Of a stretch of 64,000 bases of DNA, positions 9,701-17,645 are shown piece by piece (position 1 is the stretch's first letter; each line of letters opens with the position of its first letter). This DNA comes from Mesorhizobium sp. (GTDB taxonomy: Bacteria > Pseudomonadota > Alphaproteobacteria > Rhizobiales > Rhizobiaceae). The translations under genes and the position numbers were made by a program. The notes below the pieces were generated by a model, which saw nothing but the letters and a program-made list of their open reading frames with translations, did no database searches and was not told where the DNA came from. Location: the NCBI RefSeq assembly GCF_016793485.1, contig NZ_JAEULZ010000051.1, positions 35,375-99,374 of the forward strand. Direction: 5' to 3'.

Positions 9701-10270
9701 ATGACCGGCATTCCCGGGAACAGCCAGCACCTCGGCGATCTCATGCGATCCGCGCAAGAGGGCGACGGCAAAGCCTACCTTGAGTTGCTTCGAGCGATCA
9801 CACCGATGCTGCGGGCGACCGCTCGCCGGCAACTCTCCGTCTATAATCGTCAGGAAGTGGAAGATGTCGTGCAGGACATCCTGATGTCGCTGCACGCCGC
9901 CATGGCAACCTACGATCCCGAGCGGCCATTCATACCCTGGCTGATGGGAATCGCCCGCAACCGCGTTGCCGATGCGGTTCGCCGTTACGCCCGGCGGGCA
10001 GCGCACGAGCAAGTCGTCGAGACCGTCCCCGAAACCTTTTTTGATCCCGGAGCGAATATATCAGCGGAGGTGTACGGCGATCCCGAGGCGTTGCGGCGGG
10101 CCATCGATGGTCTACCCCACCAGCAGCGCCGGGCAATGGAGTTGTTGAAGCTGCGCGAAATGTCTCTGAAGGAGGCGGCAGCCATCAGCGGCACGAGCGT
10201 CGGCGCTCTGAAGATCGCCGTGCACAGGGCCATGGGAACGTTGCGAGAAGTGCTGAGCAAAGGGACCTGA
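9701..10270 (+). CDS. sigF: ECF sigma factor, SigF type (NrsF-linked)
   Basis: The product has about 189 residues from ATG 9701 (a GTG at 9662 would add 13). Region 2 is seen in NRQEVEDVVQDILMSLHAAM and RPFIPWLMGIARNRVADAVR. Region 4 is seen in LPHQQRRAMELLKLREMSLK and ISGTSVGALKIAVHRAMGTL. The next gene, 2 bp downstream, encodes an NrsF/DUF1109 membrane anti-sigma factor, the pairing typical of SigF, which responds to chromate, cadmium or copper stress in Caulobacter. The buf operon 3.7 kb away carries a matching candidate promoter. The 230 bp upstream (9469-9700) hold no other gene. Confidence 0.85.
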   Translation: MTGIPGNSQHLGDLMRSAQEGDGKAYLELLRAITPMLRATARRQLSVYNRQEVEDVVQDILMSLHAAMATYDPERPFIPWLMGIARNRVADAVRRYARRAAHEQVVETVPETFFDPGANISAEVYGDPEALRRAIDGLPHQQRRAMELLKLREMSLKEAAAISGTSVGALKIAVHRAMGTLREVLSKGT

Positions 10271-10272
10271 AC

Positions 10273-10929
10273 TTGGAAACGGATGATCTGATCGAGCGCC
10301 TGGCGACGCGCCACAAGCCGATCCGCCGTCTGCCGCCGCCACGGAAACGGACTCTGCACTGGCTGTCGATTGCGCTGTGCGGCGTGGCAGCGGTCGTGGC
10401 ACTGATGTCGCCGCGGGACGATCTGGCCGCAAAACTGACCGATAATCGGTTCTTGGTCGAAGAGATGGCCGCGCTCGCCACCGCGGTAGCGGCGGCGTTC
10501 TCGGCGTTCTGCCTGATCATTCCCGGCCAAAGCCGAGCCGTGGCTTTGCTCCCCGCGCCACCGTTGGCGTTATGGCTGGGCAGCCTCGGACAAGGATGTT
10601 GGCAGGCTTGGCTCAGGTACGGCCAGGAGGCCTGGCGGCTCTCGCCCGATTGGGTCTGTTTACCCGCAATTGCTATAGTCGGCGCGATACCAGCTTTGAC
10701 GATGGTCGCGATGCTTCAGAAAGGCGCGCCGATTGCCCCACGAATGACAGTCATGCTGGGCGCGTTGGCCGCCGCAGCTCTCGGAAACGTCGGGTTGCGC
10801 CTGTTCCATCCACAGGATGCCAGTCTCATGGTTCTTGTGTGGCAATTCGGAAGCGTGGCGCTCCTGTCTCTACTTGCAGGTTGGGGCGGCCGCCAGATAC
10901 TGGCCTGGCGACACCTTGGGAACGCCTGA
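10273..10929 (+). CDS. nrsF: NrsF/DUF1109 anti-sigma factor
   Basis: The 218-residue polytopic membrane protein has six hydrophobic segments and a short cytoplasmic N-terminus (DDLIERLATRHKPIRRLPPP). It starts at a TTG two bases after the sigma factor stop, so translation is probably coupled. NrsF proteins sequester the preceding sigma factor until a metal or oxidant signal is sensed, with cysteines often implicated. Here cysteines lie near residues 36, 77, 98 and 118. Its relation to the orphan copy at 6145-6786 is visible in the shared topology and the QKGAP motif in the loop between helices. Confidence 0.85.
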   Translation: METDDLIERLATRHKPIRRLPPPRKRTLHWLSIALCGVAAVVALMSPRDDLAAKLTDNRFLVEEMAALATAVAAAFSAFCLIIPGQSRAVALLPAPPLALWLGSLGQGCWQAWLRYGQEAWRLSPDWVCLPAIAIVGAIPALTMVAMLQKGAPIAPRMTVMLGALAAAALGNVGLRLFHPQDASLMVLVWQFGSVALLSLLAGWGGRQILAWRHLGNA

Positions 10930-10943
10930 ACCTAGTGGATTGA
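10930..10943 (+). repeat. 14-bp inverted repeat, left copy
   Basis: ACCTAGTGGATTGA here is the exact reverse complement of 12732-12745. The pair brackets the lipocalin-like gene and the IS630-family transposase. The central CTAG contains the TA dinucleotide that IS630/Tc1 elements target. It starts one base after the stop codon of nrsF. Confidence 0.7.
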
Positions 10944-11151
10944 ATCAGACAATTCGAACCGTCGTTCGCAGCTCATGTGAACTGTTTGCGTAGGGCCGCT
11001 ATGCGGACAACCTGCCAGAGAATTTGAGTATCTTTGCGCAAAGTATCCGGCTACTGATCATGCGGCGACCTGTGTGAAGCTATCGGTGCAGCTCGGCCCA
11101 CTTCGACTTTCATGGCGCCTGCAATAATCTATAAATGCGGGGGACAGTAAT

Positions 11152-11580
11152 ATGGGCCAAGAAGAATTGTTCGGCGTCTGGGCGCTGATATCACTTCAAT
11201 TCGTAATGTCCGAAGGCGGAGAGTCCAAGGATATGTATGGAGCCGATCCACTTGGCTATATCTTCATAACCCCGGACAAACGGATGATCACAGTCATAAC
11301 TTCAAGAGATCGAAAACCATCAAGCAACGATTCTGGAGATGCAGATCTTTTCAAAAGCATGATGGCCTATTCAGGTCCATTCCGTGTTGAAGGCGAAGAT
11401 CAGTTCATAACCGATGTCGAGGTTTCGTGGCATCCCGGATGGGTGGGAACCGAGCAAGCGCGGACATTTTCGATAGACGGCGATATCCTTTCGATTATCA
11501 CAGCAGAGACCCTGCACCCGATGTTTCCCGGTCAGAAAGGACGTGGTGTGCTGAAGTGGAAACGGACGTCGACGTTCTGA
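11152..11580 (+). CDS. Lipocalin-like domain protein
   Basis: The 142-residue product matches the lipocalin-like (PF13924-type) family: an N-terminal LFGVWALISLQF strand, then DPLGYIFITPDKRMITVITS, GPFRVEGEDQFITDVEVSWHP and a terminal GVLKWKR. Members are small cytoplasmic beta-barrels of unknown ligand. Its base composition is more AT-rich than its surroundings. It lies between the 14-bp inverted repeats that also enclose the IS630 transposase, so it may be a passenger gene. No clear partner gene is adjacent. Confidence 0.7.
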   Translation: MGQEELFGVWALISLQFVMSEGGESKDMYGADPLGYIFITPDKRMITVITSRDRKPSSNDSGDADLFKSMMAYSGPFRVEGEDQFITDVEVSWHPGWVGTEQARTFSIDGDILSIITAETLHPMFPGQKGRGVLKWKRTSTF

Positions 11581-11586
11581 AGCGCG

Positions 11587-12734
11587 TGAGGGGCTGTCAA
11601 GTCCGCTTTGGGCTCGTTGCCGCCATCTGATAGTTTCTGTCGGATTTTGGCCGGGGCTTAGCGGGGTGAAGACAACGCTTGGAACCCACGGTTTCTGGCG
11701 GCGATGATGTCGTCGGGGTCGGCGCGCCAGATAAACGGCTTGGCTTCGGTGATGTTGTGTTCGGCGATGAAGCGATTGATCGCGGCTTGCAGGTCGACGA
11801 CCGAGTGGAACACGCCGTGTTTGAGCCTGCGCCGCGTCAGTTTCGCGAAGAACCCCTCCACCGCGTTCAGCCAGGATGACGATGTCGGGATGAAGTGGAA
11901 CGTCCAGCGCGGATGCCGTACCAGCCAGGCCCGCACTTTGGAATGTTTGTGGGTACAGTAGTTGTCGAGGATGACGTGGATGGCCTTGCCCTTGGGGACG
12001 TCCCGTTCGATCTGGTTCAGGAACCGGATGAACTCCTGATGCCGGTGGCGCTGCATGTTCTGGCCGATGACCGATCCGTCGAGCACGTTGAGCGCGGCAA
12101 AGAGCGTGGTCGTGCCGTTGCGCTTGTAGTCGTGGGTCATGGTCGGGCCGCGCCCCTTCTTCAGTGGCAGGCCGGGCTGGGTCCGGTCAAGCGCCTGTAT
12201 TTGCGCCTTTTCATCCACCGACAGCACAACCGCATGGGCGGGCGGCGAGACGTAGAGCCCCACCACATCGTGCAGTTTCTCGGCGAAGGCCCGGTCATTT
12301 GATAACTTGAACTGACGCCAGCGATGCGGGCTCAGCCCATGCGCCTTCCAGATTTCCCGTACCGTGGAGGCGGCCAGCCCGACCGCCTCGCCCACCTTCT
12401 CGTCCGACGTCCTGGGAGTTCCCGGCGGGCGCGTCTTCTCTTGCAGCAGGCCATCGACACCCTCGGCCATGAACCGTTCCTGCCAGCGCCAGACGCAGGT
12501 CTTGGACTTGCCTGCGGCGGCCATGATCGATGTTGTTCCGGCTCCATCGGCGCTCAAAAGAACGATACGACAGCGCCAGACATGCTTCTGCCGCGAGGAC
12601 GGGTGCGAAATGATCGCCTCAAGCCGAGATCGATCCTCGCGTAAGACCGTGAAAGATATTCCTGTGCGCATCAGTATGACTCGCACAGAGAAAGCCCGAA
12701 CGGAATCCCAATTCGGACTCCTTCGTCCCGCTCA
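11587..12734. mobile_element. IS630-family insertion sequence (ends approximate)
   Basis: The transposase gene is flanked by imperfect terminal repeats. The left end reads inward TGAGGGGCTGTCAAGTCCG and continues CTTTGGG. The right end, reverse complemented, reads TGAGCGGGACGAAGGAGTCC and continues GAATTGGG. The GTCCG..TTGGG core agrees in both. About 1.15 kb is a normal IS630 size. A second, perfect 14-bp repeat lies farther out on the left (10930-10943) and directly at the right end, so the true limits are uncertain. Confidence 0.6.
11658..12671 (-). CDS. IS630-family transposase
   Basis: The product of about 337 residues has an N-terminal helix-turn-helix region (KHVWRCRIVLLSADG, then TSIMAAAGKSKTCVWRWQ) and a DDE catalytic domain. 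The acids are visible in VVLSVDEKAQIQALDRT, IHVILDNYCTHKHSKVR and SSSWLNAVEGFFAKL, as expected for IS630. The gene appears intact. I chose ATG 12671; a GTG at 12686 in the same frame is possible. Confidence 0.9.
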   Translation of the reverse strand: MRTGISFTVLREDRSRLEAIISHPSSRQKHVWRCRIVLLSADGAGTTSIMAAAGKSKTCVWRWQERFMAEGVDGLLQEKTRPPGTPRTSDEKVGEAVGLAASTVREIWKAHGLSPHRWRQFKLSNDRAFAEKLHDVVGLYVSPPAHAVVLSVDEKAQIQALDRTQPGLPLKKGRGPTMTHDYKRNGTTTLFAALNVLDGSVIGQNMQRHRHQEFIRFLNQIERDVPKGKAIHVILDNYCTHKHSKVRAWLVRHPRWTFHFIPTSSSWLNAVEGFFAKLTRRRLKHGVFHSVVDLQAAINRFIAEHNITEAKPFIWRADPDDIIAARNRGFQALSSPR

Positions 12735-12745
12735 ATCCACTAGGT
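12732..12745 (-). repeat. 14-bp inverted repeat, right copy
   Basis: This is the exact reverse complement of 10930-10943, overlapping the right end of the IS630-like element by about 3 bp. With TA as target duplication the empty site would read ACCTAGGT, itself a palindrome. Confidence 0.7.
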
Positions 12746-12884
12746 CCATCGTACGCGCTCGCCGGCAACGGCTTGGCCTAAAATCCGGCGCTCTTCCCAA
12801 CCGGACTGCAGCAGCGCTGTAACTTTCCGTCCTTGACACGCGAACTAACCTGCAGACCACCGTGAACGTGGCGAGGGCGAAGCA

Positions 12885-13559
12885 GTGAAGCAAGGAGATT
12901 CGACGTTGAGGCTGATCTGCATTCTCTTGTCTGTCATCGTTGTGAACTTCCCGCTTGAGCGAGCGGCCGGCCAGGACATACCGGTCGGTTCTTTTTCGCA
13001 ACGCTCCCTCTCGGGCTGGAGCAGCCGCTCCTTCAAAGGCGAGACCAAGTACGAGTTGGTCGAGGATGCCAATCTGCGAACCGTCGTGCTAGCAGCGGTG
13101 GCGGATGCAGCAGCGTCGGGCCGCTACCGAAAGATCAGGATCGATTTGAAAAAAACACCGTTCCTCAACTGGTCGTGGAAAGTGACTGACATATTCCCGG
13201 GGATCGACGAAAGGCATAAGTCGGGTGACGACTTCCCCGCGCGGATTTATGTCGTCGTCGAGCGCGGCCTGCTCGGAGCCCGGTCTCTATCCCTCAACTA
13301 CGTATGGGCGAGCCAACACGCCGCAGGAAGCGAGTGGCCAAGCCCCTACACGGCTCAGGTCCGTCTGATCGCGGTCGATAGCGGGCAAAAGGGGCTCGGC
13401 TCCTGGGTCCAATACAAGCGCAACGTCCGGGACGACCTGCGGAGGGTCTTCAGCGAGGAGATCGGTGAGATCGATGCGGTTGCGATCATGACGGATGCCG
13501 ATGATCACAAGGGGCGCGCGCAGACCTTCTACGGTGACATCTGGTTTAGTCCAGAATAA
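12885..13559 (+). CDS. DUF3047 family exported protein
   Basis: The product is up to 224 residues with a signal peptide (LICILLSVIVVNFPLERAAG) and the DUF3047 pattern. That pattern shows as FKGETKYELVED, LNWSWKVTDIFPG, DFPARIYVVVERG and LSLNYVWASQ, with a C-terminal IDAVAIMTDADDHKGRAQTF and YGDIWF. Function is unknown; it is presumed periplasmic. The frame opens at a GTG (12885), but a TTG at 12906 has AAGGAG well placed upstream and may be the true start. It precedes the cyclase gene on the same strand with a 72-bp gap. Confidence 0.75.
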   Translation: MKQGDSTLRLICILLSVIVVNFPLERAAGQDIPVGSFSQRSLSGWSSRSFKGETKYELVEDANLRTVVLAAVADAAASGRYRKIRIDLKKTPFLNWSWKVTDIFPGIDERHKSGDDFPARIYVVVERGLLGARSLSLNYVWASQHAAGSEWPSPYTAQVRLIAVDSGQKGLGSWVQYKRNVRDDLRRVFSEEIGEIDAVAIMTDADDHKGRAQTFYGDIWFSPE

Positions 13560-13631
13560 TGAGCTTCACTCCGTCTTTGCTCAGGGATCGCTCCGACGGA
13601 ACGGTGCGCCCGACAAGCGACGGAGCGGTAC

Positions 13632-15683
13632 ATGCGGGTAAGGGTCAGCGTCGCCATTTCGGTTTTCCTGCTGTGCTGCATTGCGGTCAGCGCGATAGCA
13701 GTGCATGTCCTGTGGCGACGAACTGCCGACAGCAACAGTCGTCTTCTCGTGGCGACCCTCGACCACCAGATCACAGAAACCGTACGCAACGAAGTGGCGG
13801 GACGCATCGCAAGCGCGGAAGCGGCGTTCGGTGCGGTTCGCACAATCTTCCTGCAGAACGTGATCGAGACGCGACAGGCCGATAAGCGCGAGTTCGTTTT
13901 CCTATCCCAACTGCAAGCGCAGCCCTCGCTTTCGTGGGTCGCTTTCGGATGGCCCGATTCGACGTTCTTCGCCTCCCACAAGCTTGGCGACGGCGAACTG
14001 GAAATGATGGAGATCTACGTCAAGGACGGCGCCTGGACCCGGCGCGTCGACCACTACAAGGTCGTGCCGGGCGACATCGAGTTCTACCAGAGGAAGTTCG
14101 AGCCGACCGACTACCTCGTCACCGACCATGCCTGGTATCAACAGGCCATTAAGGCCAATGCGCCCGCGTGGTTCATCGTCACCGAACACCCGGTTGCCAC
14201 GCGCTCGGCGGCCGCGTTTGCGGGCCCCATCGACGTCTACCAGAGACGTCAGGGCGTGCTCGCCACGATGATCGAACTCGACCGTCTCTCACGTTTCCTC
14301 GGCTTCCTTGAGGTCGCCCGCACCGGAGCCGCCTTCATCATGTCGTCCGAGGGCGACATCGTAGCTGGCCCGGATAAGACCGCCGACGAGGTCAATGGCG
14401 CCGATCTTGGCGGTCATCCCCTTCTCGGGGTAGCGCATCAACTAGGACAACGTCTGGCAAGCCGCACGGAGGCCGGCTACGACGAGGCGATCAGGGTACG
14501 TCTCATTGATCAGGGTGTGTCCTACAACGTCACCCTGACGCCGCTCGACTTCCTCGACTGGCATGTTGCGGTCATCATTCCAGAAGCCGAGTTTCTCGCC
14601 GAGATCGATCGCACCACTACCCGCCTGGCCTTCACGTTGCTGGCGCTCGTTGTGGTGGCGGGTATCGTGTCGGTAACGATTGCACAACGCCTTCTGGCCG
14701 AGCCCCTTCGCGCGGTTGTGGAGGATCTACGAGCTGTCGAAACCTTCGAACTAAACCGTATTTCGAAACGCCATTCATGGTTGGTCGAACTCGACACGCT
14801 TTCCGTCGCGTTGGTTCGCATGGCAACCGGACTGAGCGCATTCGCGAAATACATTCCCACCGATCTCGTGCGGACGCTGGTAACGGAGGGCATCGAAGCA
14901 AGGCCCGGCGGGGAAATGAAGTCCCTCACGATATTTTTCGCCGACATCGCGGGATTTACCGGCATGTCAGAACGGCTCGGCAAGGATATCGTACCGGTGA
15001 TCAGCAGCTACCTCGATCTCGCCTCGCAGGCGATCGAAGCCGAGGGCGGCACCATCGACAAGTTCATTGGCGACGCCGTGATGGCCTTCTGGGGCGCTCC
15101 GCGTGGAAGAGACGATCACGCCATTGCCGCTTGTAGGGCGGCGCTGGGCATCTGCCGGGCCGTGGCGCTTAATGGGCCCAGAGACGATGCGGGCAATGCG
15201 CTCACCGTCCGCATCGGGATCAACAGCGGGGTCGCCCTCGTCGGCAACATCGGGTCCGCCACGCACCTTGGCTACACCGCCATCGGCGATGCGGTGAACG
15301 TTGCAAGCCGGCTCGAAACCGCCAACAAGCTCTACGGGACGGGCATCATAATGGGTGAAGAGGTCCGCAAGGCTGCTGGCCCCGACATCATCGTACGCGA
15401 ACTCGATCGCATCGCCGTCTACGGCCGCGAAGGTGGAATCGCCATTTTCGAGCTTATCGGCTTGTCCGGGGAGAAGCGGCCGTCATGGATCGACTCGTAT
15501 GAAGCCGGCCTTGAGCTTTACAGGGCGCGACGGTGGCGCGACGCCGAGAGCAAGTTCCTGGAGGTTGTGGCAGCCCGGGGCGATGACGGTCCGTCCCAGC
15601 GCATGATCACTCGCTGCCAATCCCTGTGTCAGCACTCGCCGGACGATGGCTGGGAGCCGATCACTGTGATGGAATCAAAATAG
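13632..15683 (+). CDS. Membrane-bound class III adenylate/guanylate cyclase
   Basis: The 683-residue sensor cyclase has an N-terminal membrane helix (residues 5-25) and a large extracytoplasmic sensor region of Cache type (about 30-330). A second helix follows (LAFTLLALVVVAGIVSVTIA, about 337-356), then a short linker and the catalytic domain (about 425-610). Catalytic motifs are FFADIAGFTGMSERLG (first metal-binding Asp), DKFIGDAVMAFWGAP, RIGINSGVALVGNIG and YTAIGDAVNVASRLE. It makes cAMP (or cGMP) from NTP in response to an external signal. DUF3047 upstream may form a sensory unit with it (inference). Confidence 0.9.
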   Translation: MRVRVSVAISVFLLCCIAVSAIAVHVLWRRTADSNSRLLVATLDHQITETVRNEVAGRIASAEAAFGAVRTIFLQNVIETRQADKREFVFLSQLQAQPSLSWVAFGWPDSTFFASHKLGDGELEMMEIYVKDGAWTRRVDHYKVVPGDIEFYQRKFEPTDYLVTDHAWYQQAIKANAPAWFIVTEHPVATRSAAAFAGPIDVYQRRQGVLATMIELDRLSRFLGFLEVARTGAAFIMSSEGDIVAGPDKTADEVNGADLGGHPLLGVAHQLGQRLASRTEAGYDEAIRVRLIDQGVSYNVTLTPLDFLDWHVAVIIPEAEFLAEIDRTTTRLAFTLLALVVVAGIVSVTIAQRLLAEPLRAVVEDLRAVETFELNRISKRHSWLVELDTLSVALVRMATGLSAFAKYIPTDLVRTLVTEGIEARPGGEMKSLTIFFADIAGFTGMSERLGKDIVPVISSYLDLASQAIEAEGGTIDKFIGDAVMAFWGAPRGRDDHAIAACRAALGICRAVALNGPRDDAGNALTVRIGINSGVALVGNIGSATHLGYTAIGDAVNVASRLETANKLYGTGIIMGEEVRKAAGPDIIVRELDRIAVYGREGGIAIFELIGLSGEKRPSWIDSYEAGLELYRARRWRDAESKFLEVVAARGDDGPSQRMITRCQSLCQHSPDDGWEPITVMESK

Positions 15684-15704
15684 CATATGTGAACTATGGC
15701 GTCG

Positions 15705-16169
15705 CTAACCCGCTACGGCCGCATCGGTGATTGCGTTAAGTGCACCCGCCATCTTGTCTGTCACCTCCTTCAGGTTCTCAATCCCGTGAACATCTGTGAT
15801 ATGCGACGGCGGCCGGTACCCAATCTGCACCCTGCCATTTTCATCTTCCCAGATCAGGACGCGTAGGGGCAAATCGAGCCCAGCCGTCTGCCGGTCCTGC
15901 ATCAGGGGTGTGCCAAGCGCCGGGTTGCCAAATAGGATGACGGTTGTCGGTCGCAATTCAAGTCCAGTCACCTTGGCGGCCGCGGCATGATCGACGGTCA
16001 CGACGATTTTGGCGCCTCGCTTTTCAATCTCGGTCTGGAGGCGTTGTACCGTAGTCGCAAAGTCAAAAGCGCTTTCCTTCACGATCAAATCAGCGTCTTC
16101 AGTCCGTACAGGTTGGTTGAAGGCTATCGCGACGATCATGGCTGCTGCTGCTATAACCAATCGAAACAT
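15705..16169 (-). CDS. DUF302 family exported protein
   Basis: The 154-residue product has an N-terminal signal peptide (MFRLVIAAAAMIVAIAFNQP). The DUF302 domain follows: SAFDFATTVQRLQTEIEKRG, KIVVTVDHAAAA, PTTVILFGNPALGTPLMQ, LPLRVLIWEDENGRVQIGYR. The family is structurally known but has no defined activity and is often found near redox or metal-stress genes. It lies 48 bp downstream of the TetR gene on the same strand and could be co-transcribed with it. Confidence 0.85.
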   Translation of the reverse strand: MFRLVIAAAAMIVAIAFNQPVRTEDADLIVKESAFDFATTVQRLQTEIEKRGAKIVVTVDHAAAAKVTGLELRPTTVILFGNPALGTPLMQDRQTAGLDLPLRVLIWEDENGRVQIGYRPPSHITDVHGIENLKEVTDKMAGALNAITDAAVAG

Positions 16170-16217
16170 AGTCTCCTCCTGTTCGCGTTATGTACGAGCG
16201 GGCATCCTACACCCTGT

Positions 16218-16919
16218 TCAAATCTTAGGCTGCGCCTCACTGTGAGCCGGAGGCGGACTACCCCACGGCGCGTCAGCATCAAGAGGTGGAGATGGGCGTG
16301 GCCGGCGCCGACGAGCAGGACTCGCTGTGGTCCACGGGGTATGCGACCGCTCAGCCAGCGCGATCGCGGACTTGGCGACGCTGCGGAGCCGATCCCCGTC
16401 ACCACCTGCACGAGCCAGCACTCGCAAGGCTATGACTGCCGACAGCATGAGCCGTGCCGTCGCGCGGATATCCCGTGAGCCTTGAAAAGAGCCTTTTGGA
16501 AGACGTTTCAGCGCGCGATAGAAACCATCCTCAATTTCCAGCAGGCACTGTTCGATCAAGGTGGCGAACTCGGCATCCCATGGTGCGACCTCCATCGCGG
16601 AATTGACGAGAAGGCAGCCGCGACGGTCACGCAACGATGCCTCCACGAGATCGTCGAAGAACGCCCGGATTCCACGGATCGGATCATCGCTGGCGTCGAG
16701 TTCTGCGATGCGTTTCCGCGCGTATGTGTCCACGTAAGCGTGCAGGCAGCGCCGGAACAAGGAGCGTTTGTCTCCGAAGGCATTGTACAGGCTGGCGCCG
16801 GTGATCGACATTGCACCGGCAAGATCGCGGACGGATGTTGCCTCGTATCCGCGACGCCAGAACTGGTCCATCGCCGCCGCTAGCGCCGCCGGCTGATCAA
16901 AAGTTCGTGGTCTCCCCAT
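16218..16919 (-). CDS. TetR/AcrR family transcriptional regulator
   Basis: The N-terminal helix-turn-helix is clear (MGRPRTFDQPAALAAAMDQF, then TSVRDLAGAMSITGASLYNA, FGDKRSLF). The ligand domain runs to about residue 190 (DIRATARLMLSAVIALRVLA). I start at ATG 16919 because family members begin with MGRPR; the frame continues 14 codons upstream. The last 45 or so residues are Pro/Arg-rich and unlike TetR C-termini, so a frameshift near the end is possible. It is divergent from the peroxiredoxin-like gene at 17042 and probably controls it. Confidence 0.85.
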   Translation of the reverse strand: MGRPRTFDQPAALAAAMDQFWRRGYEATSVRDLAGAMSITGASLYNAFGDKRSLFRRCLHAYVDTYARKRIAELDASDDPIRGIRAFFDDLVEASLRDRRGCLLVNSAMEVAPWDAEFATLIEQCLLEIEDGFYRALKRLPKGSFQGSRDIRATARLMLSAVIALRVLARAGGDGDRLRSVAKSAIALAERSHTPWTTASPARRRRPRPSPPLDADAPWGSPPPAHSEAQPKI

Positions 16920-16949
16920 TTTGTGAACTCTTCTGCGTCTCACCGCCCC

Positions 16950-16961
16950 TTGCAAATGCAA
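16950..16961. promoter_or_regulatory. Possible operator palindrome in the TetR/peroxiredoxin gap
   Basis: TTGCA and TGCAA arms separated by AA lie in the 122-bp divergent gap, 31 bp upstream of the TetR start. The position suits an autoregulatory TetR operator. The arms are short and chance occurrence is possible. Confidence 0.25.
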
Positions 16962-17041
16962 TGGAGCTGTGCGCGTTTTATAGCGGTCGATCTAAAACTA
17001 CAACCTCTACCGCTTGACGCAGGGTCGAAAGGACGTCTGCA

Positions 17042-17617
17042 ATGAACACCGCATTTCCCCACCTTGTTCCGCGCCGGGCCGTACCTGAACTTAGGGTGCC
17101 GGTTGTCGGAGGACGCACCTACGACATTCGGAACGAGACGCCGACAGCATTCTCCCTGGTCGTCTTCTACCGCGGGCTGCATTGTCCGGTCTGCAAAACC
17201 CAACTCAAGGACCTCGACGCAAAGATCGGCGAGTTCGATCGGCGGGGCGTGTCTGTTGTTGCGATCTCGACAGACGTCGAGGAGCGCGCGGTCATGACGA
17301 ACCTCGAATGGCAATTGCCACAGCTTCGCATAGGTTACGGCCTGTCACTGCCGGCAGCGCGCGAATGGGGCCTCTACATCTCTCGCGGCCGTGGAAAGAC
17401 CTCGCTTGGAATCGAGGAGCCGGTGCTATTTTCAGAACCCGCACTTTATCTGGTGCGCCCTGACGGCACCCTTTTCTTTGGCAGCGTCCAGACCATGCCG
17501 TTTGCGCGCCCTCATTTTTCCGACATCCTCGGGGCGATCGACTACGTCCTGAAGACGAATTATCCGGCGCGCGGCGAGGTCGACGGAGTAACCTTTGAGT
17601 CTGCCGCCGCGAAATAG
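17042..17617 (+). CDS. Peroxiredoxin-like (AhpC/TSA) family protein
   Basis: The 191-residue thioredoxin-fold protein has the motif FYRGLHCPVCKTQLKDLDAK near residue 46. It carries a CPVC pair where classical peroxiredoxins have one peroxidatic cysteine, followed by VSVVAISTD. This subgroup is annotated as peroxiredoxin-like; peroxide or alkyl peroxide reduction is likely but unproven. It starts 122 bp from the divergent TetR gene and is followed 28 bp later by the flavoprotein fusion gene, so it may lead the operon through ynjD. Confidence 0.85.
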   Translation: MNTAFPHLVPRRAVPELRVPVVGGRTYDIRNETPTAFSLVVFYRGLHCPVCKTQLKDLDAKIGEFDRRGVSVVAISTDVEERAVMTNLEWQLPQLRIGYGLSLPAAREWGLYISRGRGKTSLGIEEPVLFSEPALYLVRPDGTLFFGSVQTMPFARPHFSDILGAIDYVLKTNYPARGEVDGVTFESAAAK

Positions 17618-17645
17618 AACAAGAACGTAACGTCCGGCGCCGTGA

